A stretch of DNA of 64,000 nucleotides from Phymorhynchus buccinoides. Taxonomy: Eukaryota > Mollusca > Gastropoda > Neogastropoda > Raphitomidae. The stretch is from contig CM065711.1 in the NCBI GenBank assembly GCA_017654935.2, forward strand, positions 25,655,827 to 25,719,826, given 5' to 3'. Each line of letters starts with the position of its first letter. Position 1 is the first letter of the stretch. A model generated the notes under the pieces. It was given only the letters and a program-made list of their open reading frames with translations, was not told where the DNA came from and did no database searches. A program made the position numbers and the translations under genes. Positions 26,956-41,629 of the stretch are shown one piece after another.

Positions 26956-27305
26956 GTAACAAGTGTCCTTAGTCTAATGTTTGACTACTGATCCTTCATT
27001 TGGGCATTTTTTAAATTTAAACTCCGAAAACCCTTCGTCAAGGGCTGCTTTCATTTGTCAAAGGGTACGTGCGGTTACTTTTGGCCAAAACAAAACGTCT
27101 GTACAGTGAAGAAAGGAAAGGTAACTCTTTGTAATTAACTCCCTTCACCAAAAGACTGGTCGAGTCTTGCTTACAGACACTAGACATTACTTGTGCATTA
27201 CATGGGCATTGTACAGCTCCATACTGTTTTGTCTCCTTTCTTTCGTTAATGTTTATAATATTTGTGTATGCATAGAAATAAAAATATAGACCTTTAATGA
27301 TGTTT

Positions 27306-28343
27306 TCACGAAGTCTCGTGACAGAATCCATATAACTCTTTACATATATGTCGCAATTCTGCTCTGAACTTGTGTTCAGTTAAACAGTACAAGTAGAATT
27401 TAGCAGCACTGTTGCAGTAGAACAGATAATAACTGACAGCATAGAACTCCTTGTACTGTCCGTTTTGAATGGGGTTGTCCATATCAAAATAATGATATTT
27501 ATTCCTTATAATGAATACAGCGAAAGGTGATGTCAGGAGGACAAAGCACACGCTGGCAGCAATCAGGGTGACAGTCAATGAGGACACTTTCTGTTCTCTG
27601 ACATCCTGGGAGCTTTGTAGCTTCAGAACACGGGTTCTTGTCCGGACTGATCTGACCAGTGTCCACAACAGAACGCTATTGGTGACGACCAGTATTGGGA
27701 AAGGTAAGAAAGTGACTTGAAAAAGGTTAATCCAAAACGAATATATACTTGATTTAGAGAAACTGCAAACTCCTCTTTTTAAATAGTAATATTTGAGAAC
27801 GTGCCAATTCATCACAATGATAAAGACGACCAGTATGGCTGCTGTAGCTCGTGACTTTTCCTTGGTCCAGACAGCACTGACACGACGTGGCCACAACACA
27901 GAGGCAGCTCTGAGCACGGCGAGTGACACCAACATCCATGACAATAGAGCTTCTGTCACGTTGTATGCAATGCTGTGCAACTTGCACTGCCAGGAGCTAC
28001 CATCTTCGAAGGATTGTACACCTAATTTTCTGTCAAGCAAATCGTCCAGAGGCCCTAGTATCAGCATCAACTGGTCAGAGAGGGCCAGGATTTTGAAGAA
28101 CACACTAGACGTGGAGGAAGGAAGACGACGCATGACGATAATTATCATGCAGTTCCCTATAAAACCAAAAGCACATACAATAGTGTTGCCTGTATCCTCG
28201 ATGAGATAAGATAGGTCTATGTAAAGCTGGCGTTGGTAATACCAGGAAGAGCCACCCTGTTTGTAATGGCCTGAGTTGTGTAATGACCTGGTCACTTCCA
28301 AGACGGGGTCGCTGAAGGCAGCTGGACTGTTTTCAGTCATCAT
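27306..28343 (-). CDS. Rhodopsin-type GPCR, intact single exon
   Basis: A 345-residue seven-transmembrane receptor of class A, probably a peptide-type or orphan lophotrochozoan receptor; the ligand is unknown. TM1 has the conserved Asn in FGFIGNCMIIIVM and TM2 has LALSDQLMLI. ECL1 has the disulfide Cys in WQCKL. TM3 ends SWMLVSLAVLRAASVLWP, where the acidic residue of D/ERY is Leu. A basic ICL3 (TLVRSVRTRTRVLK) precedes TM6, KVSSLTVTLIAASVCFVLLT. TM7 is FYCNSAAKFYLYCLTEHKFR, with NSxxF in place of NPxxY and then a helix-8-like basic stretch. The N-terminal ~50 residues have no clear signal peptide. Two adjacent Met codons open the frame and the first is used here. The gene lies upstream, in tandem on the same strand, of the frameshifted paralogue at 25581-26608. 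Confidence 0.88.
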   Translation of the reverse strand: MMTENSPAAFSDPVLEVTRSLHNSGHYKQGGSSWYYQRQLYIDLSYLIEDTGNTIVCAFGFIGNCMIIIVMRRLPSSTSSVFFKILALSDQLMLILGPLDDLLDRKLGVQSFEDGSSWQCKLHSIAYNVTEALLSWMLVSLAVLRAASVLWPRRVSAVWTKEKSRATAAILVVFIIVMNWHVLKYYYLKRGVCSFSKSSIYSFWINLFQVTFLPFPILVVTNSVLLWTLVRSVRTRTRVLKLQSSQDVREQKVSSLTVTLIAASVCFVLLTSPFAVFIIRNKYHYFDMDNPIQNGQYKEFYAVSYYLFYCNSAAKFYLYCLTEHKFRAELRHICKELYGFCHETS

Positions 28344-28663
28344 CGTAGATTACGACAGTTTTTCTAGTGAATCTTCACCACAACTGTAACACGATTACTT
28401 TAACTGTTCTTTATAGTAGATTATCATTCGCCTATTGACTCGCTTCGTCGAGTCACGTGAGTACTGGAATCTACTATACCCGCCGAATTGGAATCAGCTG
28501 CCCGCCAACTAGCAGCAGCAGACAACCAGCGGAAGAAAAAACAAGGAAAATGAAAGGAAAAACCCATATTTACTTTTACAAAATATCACAACATGTGTCG
28601 GTGAGATCAGTGTGTGTGTGTGCAATGTGCTTTCAACAGGTGAGTACCGCCTTCGAATCAAAA

Positions 28664-29070
28664 TTCAATGTTTTGTGTCGACTAACGGTATCATCTGCCT
28701 CTGGAATGCACACATTTTCACAGTGACCTTCATAGCGCGGGTTGAATCCCTCTGTACGCGCGTGCACTATTGCTGGCTTGAATGCCCTAATCGCTGAAGA
28801 TTCAATGCTTTGTGTCGACTAACGGTATCCTCTGCCTCTGGAATGCACACATTTTCACAGTGACCTTCATAGCGCGAGTTGAATCCCTCTGTACGCGCGC
28901 GCACTATTGCTGGCTTGAATGCCTTAATCGCTGAAAATTCAATGCTTTGTGTCGACTAACGGTATCCTCTGCCTCTGGACTGCATACATTTTCACAGTGA
29001 CCTTCATAGCGCGGGTTGAATCCCTCTGTACGCGCGCACTATTGCTGGCTTGAATGCTTTAATCGCTGAA
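28664..29070. repeat. 137-bp tandem repeat, three copies
   Basis: The unit begins TTCAATGCTTTGTGTCGACT and includes CCTCTGGAATGCACACATTT, GACCTTCATAGCGCG and TTGCTGGCTTGAATGC. Copies start at 28664, 28801 and 28938 (period 137). The last lacks a few bases. Confidence 0.93.
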
Positions 29071-29227
29071 GATTCCAGCCGTTCCCTGTGTGGAAAACTA
29101 ACCCCTTAGGCCTACCCTCTCCCCATCATTTACCCAGGGGTTTCTTGGGACATAATTATCCACAATTTATTATTTGGCTTGAGTGCCAGTGTCTGCCACC
29201 CTACCGACAGATAAATCCTCAGAGACT

Positions 29228-30165
29228 ATGGCAGAAAAAACAAAGAAAGACTGCAATGATACTATTGACAGTGAGATTGAGAAGGGAAGGGAAGATTCTG
29301 ATCTTGACAACTCAGTAAAACAAAGGGATGACATGACAAGGGATGCCCAGATATGTGACCTGACCGCTGGATTTGAGACCATAGAAAAAGCAGTGTTAAA
29401 TATCTCAGCACGCCTGGGCCAAGATAAAACATCAGGAAAAGAAAACGAGGAAGGTAATCATGGGAGAGGGAGGAAACGGACGCGCCAGTCCCCATCTCCT
29501 GAGACAGGAACCTGAAAAAGGGAACAAGCACCTGCAAAAAGGACAACAGTCGTCCAAACTTCCTCTGAGTCTGAAGGTGAAATATCGGATGAAGACGAGA
29601 TTGAGGATGACGATGAAACCGCAGTTTCAAGATCCAAGACAGACGACAACGATGATTGCCTGTCGATCCACGACGACGATGAAACTCTGCTTGCAGAACT
29701 CGAAAGGGATTTGGAGGACGCAGAGAAAACATCCCCAAAAGTGGCCCAGTCCATAGCAGAGATAATCAACAACAGATTCAAAAAAGGTCTCTCAGAGGAG
29801 AAATTAGACGAAAGAAGAGACAAGTATCAACGACCCGAGAACTGCCCCAAACTGAGGGTACCATCCGTGAACACCAAGATATGGAGAAGGTACATCCCCA
29901 AGATCAATAAACACCACGATCTGAGACCAGCAAAAACGCAACGGGCCATTACCAAAGCGACTGCTGCACTGGCAAACAGCACCCAACTCATACTCCGGGC
30001 CTGCAAAAAAGGTGCATTTACGAACAAGGAAGTGAAGGACACCATCAGTGTACAAAACGCTGATGCTATGGCCATGCTGGGATTTGCCTGCCATGAACTG
30101 TCCATGAGGCGCCGCTTCTGCCTTCACCCCTACCTACCAAGACACCTGAAGAGCCTTTGCAGTCC
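29228..30165 (+). pseudogene. DIRS-like retrotransposon gag-type ORF, interrupted
   Basis: From the ATG at 29228 one frame runs to 30165 with a single in-frame TGA at 29513. The first half is acidic and Ser/Lys-rich and contains a likely nuclear-localisation patch (RGRKRTRQ). The second half reads VAQSIAEIINNRFKKGLSEE, KYQRPENCPKLRVPSVN, KIWRRYIPK, ALANSTQLILRAC and FACHELSMRRR. This order resembles the ORF1/gag-like proteins of DIRS-type (tyrosine recombinase) retrotransposons of marine invertebrates as I recall them. The match is from memory and is not verified. Homology ends near 30160, where an unrelated minus-strand fragment begins. No recombinase or RT of this element is in the window, so it is a truncated relic. 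Confidence 0.5.
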
Positions 30166-30850
30166 GTTTTTTCCTTGCGGCTTCTGCCTTCCTGAGGCCA
30201 TTGTGCCTTGCTTTGTGGTCATCCCACAGCCTCTGGAGGCCTTGCTTTTCGATCTCGGAAGCACATTGCATTTGCTTTTTGAGGTTCTTTTTCTTTGCTC
30301 AGATGTTGTCCATTTCTCGCTGTCGTCTGGAGTTTTGAGGAGGTGCCTTTACTTTAGGTTGTTTCACTCCATAAGCATCCCTGCAGGTGGAATATATAAT
30401 GTCTCCAAGTGTGTGTTCCATGTAGCCAGTGTGTGTTCCAGTGTGGTTTTCATCTGAATCAGATGCGTAGATATCCTTGGCACTGTGGTGCAAGTCCTGG
30501 CCTTGGACTTCCAACGTCTTATCTGCTGATGCAGTGCGCTGCATCTCATTCTTTTGAGTATCTGCACAGCCTATCTTCGTCCTGTGGATCCTCATGCCAC
30601 GCTGGGTTGCAAAACTTGTTTCCACAGACACACAGAAATTCCAGTAGTCTGTTAGGCAATCTCGTTGTCCGTTTCCGTAAAGCAGTCGTTTCCGTAGAGG
30701 CGCCGATGGATCCATCATCCTCTCCCCCTCTCGGTGGATCCTGGGAGTATTTTTTTCTTTTGAAAATGTAGAGAAGAAGTAGCATAAAGCCTTATTCACA
30801 ACTCGCGTAGAAATAGCGAATGTACACATTTCGTTCGAAAAGCATTGCAA
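30120..30850 (-). pseudogene. Retroelement ORF fragment with degenerate zinc-finger start
   Basis: The minus strand from 30850 reads through RMMDPSAPLRKRLLYGNGQ, then CVSVETSFATQRGMRIHRTK, a Cys/His-like motif of the kind found at the start of some LINE ORF2-type polyproteins. It stops at 30299 (TGA), but the same frame continues as a Lys/Arg/Gln-rich helical stretch (KKKNLKKQMQCASEIEKQGL) to about 30135. The reverse strand of its end is fused with the DIRS-like ORF near 30130, a transposon-transposon junction. The assignment to a LINE is tentative. Confidence 0.45.
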
Positions 30851-30868
30851 ATAATTATCAAGTGAGAT

Positions 30869-32470
<1,602 letters not shown>

Positions 32471-32492
32471 ATTGTTAATTATTGCCCCCTAT

Positions 32493-32495
32493 GTA

Positions 32496-32591
<96 letters not shown>

Positions 32592-32640
32592 TGTGTGTCT
32601 GTGTCTGTGTCTATGTCTGTGTCTGTGTGTGTTCCATTTC
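32493..32640. repeat. (GT)n microsatellite with TCTGTG variants
   Basis: A GT tract ending in several CTGTGT units. It begins where the LINE family A fragment ends. Confidence 0.96.
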
Positions 32641-33812
32641 CCATGTGAAACAAGTGATTTATCACCGAGGCAGAACATGTTTTCTCGTTTAGTTGTTTGC
32701 AACTTCTCGTTGAGAGAATCAGTGATTTATGGCAGTCGTGTAGGGGAGAGCTACTGGTATAGTATCATTACAAGACAGAGTTTAATACCATGGTCTGACA
32801 ACCCCACAACTATAAACATTCACCCTACATACTGACAACCCCACAGCTATAAATATTCACCCTAGATACTGACAATACTGCGCTATAATTGTATGCTACA
32901 CACATGAAGATAGCATTTCGAGGGCTGACTGCTAGAACCGTCTATCCCTGCTCAGCTACGTTTCGAGAAAAACGGGTTTAAAGCTTAGGGTAATTCAAAA
33001 CTGTATAACTTTTTAATGTATTGCTCCTTGACAGTAAAGCTTGGCATGAATATTGATCAACATGTGTTCTTTTGCACTGTGAAGTATGAAGAATATACTC
33101 TACATAAAAAAAATTTCGTTACTAATTTGTCCTTTTTTAATAATGGTGTCAGCTGGGCAGTTGTGGTGATCATCAGATTAGCCACTTTACCAGGAACGCT
33201 GACTACTAGACTTGGCCACTATGTCACTGGGCAATTGTGGCAGTTGTCCCAAACCCCAATTACCGGAAACATGTGACTACTAGGACTGCTCTTCAATAGG
33301 TAGTCAGTTCTTGTGATCATCAAAGGGCCAGCTTTCTTTGGCCGTGTGACCATCAGCTGTTGGCCAGTTCTGGTAGTTGCCAAATTGCCCAGTTCACTAA
33401 GAAACCAGACCACAAAACTGACTATCAGGACTAGTCAAGGGACTCATGTGTCCACAGCTTACATCATCAAAGAGAAACCGCCACATATGTCGACCACCCT
33501 CCCCCCACTTGCTGTTGTCTTGTGACTTGTGTGGGGGAAGCCAGTGTAATTGAAAACTATGGAAGCGTGCTTGTTACAAAAGTTGACAAAGTAAGCTACT
33601 TTGTAAACAATGTTGCTTTTGTCTTTGCTCTCTGTTTGTCAGTGTGTCCCTTGCCAAGCAAAAATGTTAATGGTTTCGAATCGAGATGTGCGGTGACAAA
33701 CTAATTACTTTTCTTTTCAGTTTCTTGACCATAAGAAACAGATTTATTTCGCATTACTTTATCGCACGTTCAATTCGTAAAATCAATAATAGGTGTTCAT
33801 TAAAATTCGCGT
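32641..33812. other. Gene-free stretch
   Basis: Short internal repeats are visible: GACAACCCCACA(A/G)CTATAAA(C/T)ATTCACCCTA at about 32798 and 32836, and AGTTCTGG/GTTGTGG-type phrases at 33150-33400. No supported coding region is seen. Confidence 0.45.
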
Positions 33813-33886
<74 letters not shown>

Positions 33887-33904
33887 GCGCGCGCGCGCAC
33901 ACAT
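33813..33904. repeat. (CA)n-(CG)n microsatellite
   Basis: A CA tract of about 55 bp passes into a run of alternating CG of about 28 bp (33872-33898). Both halves are alternating purine-pyrimidine, a sequence type that favours left-handed Z-DNA. Confidence 0.95.
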
Positions 33905-34049
33905 ACCCCATCAGTGTGATCTCATTTTCTTAAAAGAAAAAGAAAGTGTCTCCTCTAGTTGTATGTAGAATTCACAATCCTATTGAGTTACAATTTTAAG
34001 CAAAATATAAAAAACATTTAAGTAGCTGCGTGCGTGCGCGCGTGTGTGC

Positions 34050-34087
<38 letters not shown>

Positions 34088-34371
34088 GGACCTCTGATAG
34101 AAGAAAAACTTGCTTCAAGAACACGTGCGACTTACTGATTAATATTAACTCAATTATTCATTGATCAATTTATTTATTCATGCATTTCAATGTACTTATT
34201 CGTTGGTTGACTGATCAATTGATTCATTCTTTCAAGTAATTCGTTCAATGGTCTATGAAGTTCGTAAGTGAGAAGATGATGTGACACAAAAGACAGGCTT
34301 AAACTAAAGATTTCACTTAACCCTACCATCAACTCTTTAGTCTTATCTCTCCTTGTCTACAACCATTTCAT

Positions 34372-37300
34372 CCCACACCTCCTTCTGAACGAACTGTAAT
34401 GTTTAACGTCCTCTTGACCCGAAGGGTACAACCACACCTCCTTCTGAACGAACTGTAATGTTTAACGTCCTCTTGACCCGAAGGGTACAACCACACCTCC
34501 TTCTGAACGAACTGTAATGTTTAACGTCCCCTTGACCCGAAGGGTACAACCACACCTCCTTCTGAACGAACTGTAATGTTTAACGTCCCCTTGACCCGAA
34601 GGATACAACCACACCTCCTTCTGAACGAACTGTAATGTTTAACGTCCCCTTGACCCGAAGGGTACAACCACACCTCCTTCTGAACGAACTGTAATGTTTA
34701 ACGTCCTCTTGACCCGAAGGATACAACCACACCTCCTTCTGAACGAACTGTAATGTTTAACGTCCTCTTGACCCGAAGGATACAACCACACCTCCTTCTG
34801 AACGAACTGTAATGTTTAACGTCCTCTTGACCCGAAGGATACAACCACACCTCCTTCTGAACGAACTGTAATGTTTAACGTCCCCTTGACCCGAAGGATA
34901 CAACCACACCTCCTTCTGAACGAACTGTAATGTTTAACGTCCTCTTGACCCGAAGGATACAACCACACCTCCTTCTGAACGAACTGTAATGTTTAACGTC
35001 CTCTTGACCCGAAGGGTACAACCACACCTCCTTCTGAACGAACTGTAATGTTTAACGTCCTCTTGACCCGAAGGATACAACCACACCTCCTTCTGAACGA
35101 ACTGTAATGTTTAACGTCCTCTTGACCCGAAGGATACAACCACACCTCCTTCTGAACGAACTGTAATGTTTAACGTCCCCTTGACCCGAAGGATACAACC
35201 ACACCTCCTTCTGAACGAACTGTAATGTTTAACGTCCCCTTGACCCGAAGGATACAACCACACCTCCTTCTGAACGAACTGTAATGTTTAACGTCCTCTT
35301 GACCCGAAGGATACATCCACACCTCCTTCTGAACGAACTGTAATGTTTAACGTCCTCTTGACCCGAAGGGTACAACCACACCTCCTTCTGAACGAACTGT
35401 AATGTTTAACGTCCTCTTGACCCGAAGGATACAACCACACCTCCTTCTGAACGAACTGTAATGTTTAACGTCCTCTTGACCCGAAGGATACAACCACACC
35501 TCCTTCTGAACGAACTGTAATGTTTAACGTCCTCTTGACCCGAAGGATACAACCACACCTCCTTCTGAACGAACTGTAATGTTTAACGTCCTCTTGACCC
35601 GAAGGGTACAACCACACCTCCTTCTGAACGAACTGTAATGTTTAACGTCCTCTTGACCCGAAGGGTACAACCACACCTCCTTCTGAACGAACTGTAATGT
35701 TTAACGTCCTCTTGACCCGAAGGATACAACCACACCTCCTTCTGAACGAACTGTAATGTTTAACGTCCCCTTGACCCGAAGGGTACAACCACACCTCCTT
35801 CTAAACGAACTGTAATGTTTAACGTCCCCTTGACCCGAAGGGTACAACCACACCTCCTTCTGAACGAACTGTAATGTTTAACGTCCTCTTGACCCGAAGG
35901 GTACAACCACACCTCCTTCTGAACGAACTGTAATGTTTAACGTCCTCTTGACCCGAAGGGTACAACCACACCTCCTTCTGAACGAACTGTAATGTTTAAC
36001 GTCCCCTTGACCCGAAGGGTACAACCACACCTCCTTCTGAACGAACTGTAATGTTTAACGTCCTCTTGACCCGAAGGATACAACCACACCTCCTTCTGAA
36101 CGAACTGTAATGTTTAACGTCCCCTTGACCCGAAGGGTACAACCACACCTCCTTCTGAACGAACTGTAATGTTTAACGTCCCCTTGACCCGAAGGGTACA
36201 ACCACACCTCCTTCTGAACGAACTGTAATGTTTAACGTCCCCTTGACCCGAAGGATACAACCACACCTCCTTCTAAACGAAATGTAATGTTTAACGTCCC
36301 CTTGACCCGAAGGATACAACCACACCTCCTTCTGAACGAACTGTAATGTTTAACGTCCCCTTGACCCGAAGGATACAACCACACCTCCTTCTGAACGAAC
36401 TGTAATGTTTAACGTCCCCTTGACCCGAAGGATACAACCACACCTCCTTCTGAACGAACTGTAATGTTTAACGTCCCCTTGACCCGAAGGATACAACCAC
36501 ACCTCCTTCTGAACGAACTGTAATGTTTAACGTCCCCTTGACCCGAAGGATACAACCACACCTCCTTCTGAACGAAATGTAATGTTTAACGTCCTCTTGA
36601 CCCGAAGGATACAACCACACCTCCTTCTGAACGAACTGTAATGTTTAACGTCCCCTTGACCCGAAGGATACAACCACACCTCCTTCTGAACGAACTGTAA
36701 TGTTTAACGTCCTCTTGACCCGAAGGGTACAACCACACCTCCTTCTGAACGAACTGTAATGTTTAACGTCCTCTTGACCCGAAGGATACAACCACACCTC
36801 CTTCTGAACGAAATGTAATGTTTAACGTCCTCTTGACCCGAAGGATACAACCACACCTCCTTCTAAACGAAATGTAATGTTTAACGTCCCCTTGACCCGA
36901 AGGATACAACCACACCTCCTTCTGAACGAACTGTAATGTTTAACGTCCTCTTGACCCGAAGGATACAACCACACCTCCTTCTGAACGAACTGTAATGTTT
37001 AACGTCCTCTTGACCCGAAGGATACAACCACACCTCCTTCTGAACGAAGGATGTAATGTTTAACGTCCTCTTGACCCGAAGGATACAACCACACCTCCTT
37101 CTGAACGAACTGTAATGTTTAACGTCCTCTTGACCCGAAGGATACAACCACACCTCCTTCTGAACGAACTGTAATGTTTAACGTCCTCTTGACCCGAAGG
37201 ATACAACCACACCTCCTTCTGAACGAACTGTAATGTTTAACGTCCTCTTGACCCGAAGGATACAACCACACCTCCTTCTGAACGAACTGTAATGTTTAAC

Positions 37301-38577
37301 GTCCTCTTGACCCGAAGGATACAACCACACCTCCTTCTGAACGAAATGTAATGTTTAACGTCCTCTTGACCCGAAGGATACAACCACACCTCCTTCTGAA
37401 CGAACTGTAATGTTTAACGTCCTCTTGACCCGAAGGATACAACCACACCTCCTTCTGAACGAACTGTAATGTTTAACGTCCTCTTGACCCGAAGGATACA
37501 ACCACACCTCCTTCTGAACGAACTGTAATGTTTAACGTCCTCTTGACCCGAAGGATACAACCACACCTCCTTCTGAACGAACTGTAATGTTTAACGTCCC
37601 CTTGACCCGAAGGATACAACCACACCTCCTTCTGAACGAACTGTAATGTTTAACGTCCCCTTGACCCGAAGGATACAACCACACCTCCTTCTGAACGAAC
37701 TGTAATGTTTAACGTCCCCTTGACCCGAAGGATACAACCACACCTCCTTCTGAACGAACTGTAATGTTTAACGTCCCCTTGACCCGAAGGATACAACCAC
37801 ACCTCCTTCTGAACGAACTGTAATGTTTAACGTCCCCTTGACCCGAAGGATACAACCACACCTCCTTCTGAACGAACTGTAATGTTTAACGTCCCCTTGA
37901 CCCGAAGGGTACAACCACACCTCCTTCTGAACGAACTGTAATGTTTAACGTCCCCTTGACCCGAAGGATACAACCACACCTCCTTCTGAACGAACTGTAA
38001 TGTTTAACGTCCCCTTGACCCGAAGGATACAACCACACCTCCTTCTGAACGAACTGTAATGTTTAACGTCCTCTTGACCCGAAGGATACAACCACACCTC
38101 CTTCTGAACGAACTGTAATGTTTAACGTCCTCTTGACCCGAAGGATACAACCACACCTCCTTCTGAACGAACTGTAATGTTTAACGTCCTCTTGACCCGA
38201 AGGATACAACCACACCTCCTTCTGAACGAACTGTAATGTTTAACGTCCCCTTGACCCGAAGGGTACAACCACACCTCCTTCTGAACGAACTGTAATGTTT
38301 AACGTCCCCTTGACCCGAAGGATACAACCACACCTCCTTCTGAACGAACTGTAATGTTTAACGTCCTCTTGACCCGAAGGGTACAACCACACCTCCTTCT
38401 GAACGAACTGTAATGTTTAACGTCCTCTTGACCCGAAGGATACAACCACACCTCCTTCTGAACGAACTGTAATGTTTAACGTCCTCTTGACCCGAAGGGT
38501 ACAACCACACCTCCTTCTGAACGAACTGTAATGTTTAACGTCCTCTTGACCCGAAGGATACAACCACACCTCCTGCG
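34372..38577. repeat. 59-bp satellite array, about 71 copies
   Basis: The unit, starting at the first ACC of the repeat, is ACCACACCTCCTTCTGAACG, then AACTGTAATGTTTAACGTCC and (T/C)CTTGACCCGAAGG(G/A)TACA. Period 59 was checked at several places. Most variation lies at two sites, CCTCTTG versus CCCCTTG and AAGGG versus AAGGA, with rarer CTGAA/CTAAA and AACTG/AAATG changes. One copy near 37044 is longer because of an extra GG. Homogeneity is very high, indicating recent amplification or conversion. The 59-bp period is not a multiple of three, and open frames inside it are chance. Confidence 0.98.
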
Positions 38578-38925
38578 ACAAATTAAAGCCATATGGGACA
38601 TTTCTGTAGCTTTTAGATTTGGGGACAAAAGGGAGAAGGGGAGAAGAAAACAGATTTTCTTAAAATAAAGATCTTTGTATTTCATAGTTTTGTTTTTAGT
38701 TTAGGACTATGGTTTTTAACTTAATTAAAGGTCAAGTTGTGCTTAGGTGCCATGGCTCGCACAAGACTACTCTGGGTTATAAATATTTACACTTTTGTTT
38801 TAAAATGTTAAATTAAAACTTTGGGCTATTGCTCCCTGAGCTAGGAGATTAAAATTTTCAGGACCACTTTTAAAAGTACATCATAAAGGTTTAAAAATCG
38901 ATTCAGGTCTGAAGACACATAACAA
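38578..38925. other. Gene-free spacer after satellite
   Basis: AT-rich unique sequence with no motif recognised. Confidence 0.4.
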
Positions 38926-38929
38926 CTAT

Positions 38930-40103
38930 TTGATATAGTTAATGGCATAGCATCTAACGTTAAACTTTTCGCTGACAACACCAGCATGTCCCTATCACTC
39001 AATAACCATGTTACTCGTACAGAAATGACTTATTAAAGATCAACAGTTGGGCCATGCATTGGAAAGTTAAATTTAGTGAAGAAAAAACTGAACTGCTTAA
39101 TTTTGTACGCGGAAATAATGTCGTTCTTCCCCTTACTTTTGGAACTGTTCAATTGCACGATACTGACAAACATAAACACTTAGGACTTGTGCTCCAAAAT
39201 AACTGTAAATGGGACGAGCATATACGCAGTATCGTTAACAAAGTCACCATGCTTCTCTCTTGCATGAAAAGTTATAAGTATAGAATTAGCCGAAAAGATT
39301 TAGAAAGAATGTATAAATCTTTTGTACTACCTTACTTTGATTATGCTGATGTCGTCTGGGATAACTGTACTGAAACACAATCAAATTCACTTGAAGAATT
39401 ACACTTAGAAGCCATAAGAACAATTGTTGGAGCAGTTCGTGGAACAAGTCATCAAAAGTTACATGAAGAATCTGGCTTTTGTTCATTAAAGAAAAGAAGA
39501 GAAAGACATAACATTATTTTTTATTATAAAGTTCTAATTGGTATGTGCCCTGATTATTTAACAAACATTATATCTGGCCTTGTTGCAGACAGAAACCCAT
39601 ACCATAGACGAAGACTCTTAGAAAGAAATGTGCCTAGATGCAAAACAGAATTATATAAAAAGTCATTTGTCCCATCTACAACGCTCCTGTGGAACTCTTT
39701 GCCAAACGATATTAATACATGCAACTCTTTAAGTACAATTAAGCTTTTCTTGTCGGCAGATGATCCTGTTGTACCGCCTCATTTCTATCTTGGCAAGAGG
39801 GAACAGCAGGTTATGCACTGCCGTCTCCGTCTTGGCATGAGCGACTTACAGAATGATATGTTTAATCGACATCTAGTCGATGACCCATTTTGTGCTTGTG
39901 GTAACGGGGCGGAGACGGTGGAGCATTACTTGTTACATTGTATTCTCTTTAATGGAGCCCATGCTCGTACAATTTCAACACTTCCAATAGAATATTGTAT
40001 TGTCGAAACACTTCTCAAGGGTAACCCTACACTACACATTAATACAAACATTTTGATATTTGAAACTGTCCATGAATATATTTCCGAAACCAACAGGTTT
40101 TAA
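38930..40103 (+). pseudogene. LINE family C fragment: RT end and C-terminal domain
   Basis: The start, at about 38930, encodes an RT catalytic segment (VKLFADNTSMSL, with FADD changed to FADN). It is followed by a stop or frame change near 39035 and then a long open frame 39054-40103. That frame shows WKVKFSEEKTELL, HLGLVLQNNCKW, YADVVWDNCT, IRTIVGAVRGTSHQKLHEES and NPYHRRRLLERNVPRCKTE. It ends in a Cys/His module (CACGNGAETVEHYLLHC). The whole is the C-terminal part of a CR1/L2-like LINE ORF2, closely related to the minus-strand copy at 43300-46580. The 3' tail passes into ATT trinucleotides at 40333. The 5' truncation and lost catalytic Asp make it inactive. Confidence 0.85.
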
Positions 40104-40332
40104 GTCATGTTTGTATTTATTTTATTTAACTATTTATTTATCTTATTTATTAGCACTAGTAGCATTGAAATTTTTTAAAAAGCAATATTGTCTGTATATC
40201 AGAAACGTGTACGAATTGTGTGTGCTTCTCCAATGCTATACTGGCTGATTCACAGTTCATGTTGTACTATGGATAAATTATTGTTTTGTTTCCCCTTGGT
40301 CTCTACCAAATTTACAAATTTGTAAACTTATT

Positions 40333-41130
<798 letters not shown>

Positions 41131-41470
41131 CGAGAGAGATAGAGGCCACCCCCCTCTGTTCAGATGTTCTGTTTAGAGGGACCCTTCTCTTTAATGGTGC
41201 ATCTAAGTTCTGTATGTTGTAATAAAAACAGGTTAAGAGTTGCATTTAAATATTAGTATGCTTTTAGAATGTTCAACTTGCTTTAAAAATGGCGGCCGAA
41301 CGATGACTGGTTGAGAGCTTCCGCCAGCCAGACCATAGGAGCCCACCCCTCCGTACTATTTGGAAGCATGATTGACTTTGTAAAAGTAATATTATTTTAT
41401 TGTTTTTAATCTGCATATCAATGGTTCAAGTTCCGTGGTGATGTTTGTACAGGAGTCAAATAAGTGATAT

Positions 41471-41623
41471 GGGCCTGTATTCACGTTGAGATAGCATGAG
41501 ACTTAGCATGATGCTAACTTAGAAGCTCTTCCAATGTCCTATAGGATTTAATAGGACTTTTGGAAGAGCTTCTAAGTTAGCATGATGCTAAGTCTCATGC
41601 TATCTCAACGTGAATACAGGCCC
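41471..41623. mobile_element. Perfect foldback element (64-bp inverted arms)
   Basis: The arm 41471-41534 starts GGGCCTGTATTCACGTTGAG. It is exactly reverse-complemented at 41560-41623, which ends CTCAACGTGAATACAGGCCC. The 25-bp centre has its own partial pairing (TCCTAT with ATAGGA). A transcript would form an almost uninterrupted ~150-nt hairpin. No open frame is present. It resembles a foldback or MITE element at the 3' side of the LINE fragment that begins at 41630. Confidence 0.9.
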
Positions 41624-41629
41624 TGGTTA

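Noticed and set aside
36881..37153. 90-codon open frame in the satellite
   Set aside because: It exists only because one unit has an extra GG; neighbouring units stop at the same place.
34372..38577. CRISPR array
   Set aside because: The array is head-to-tail copies of one 59-bp unit with no unique spacers, in an animal genome.
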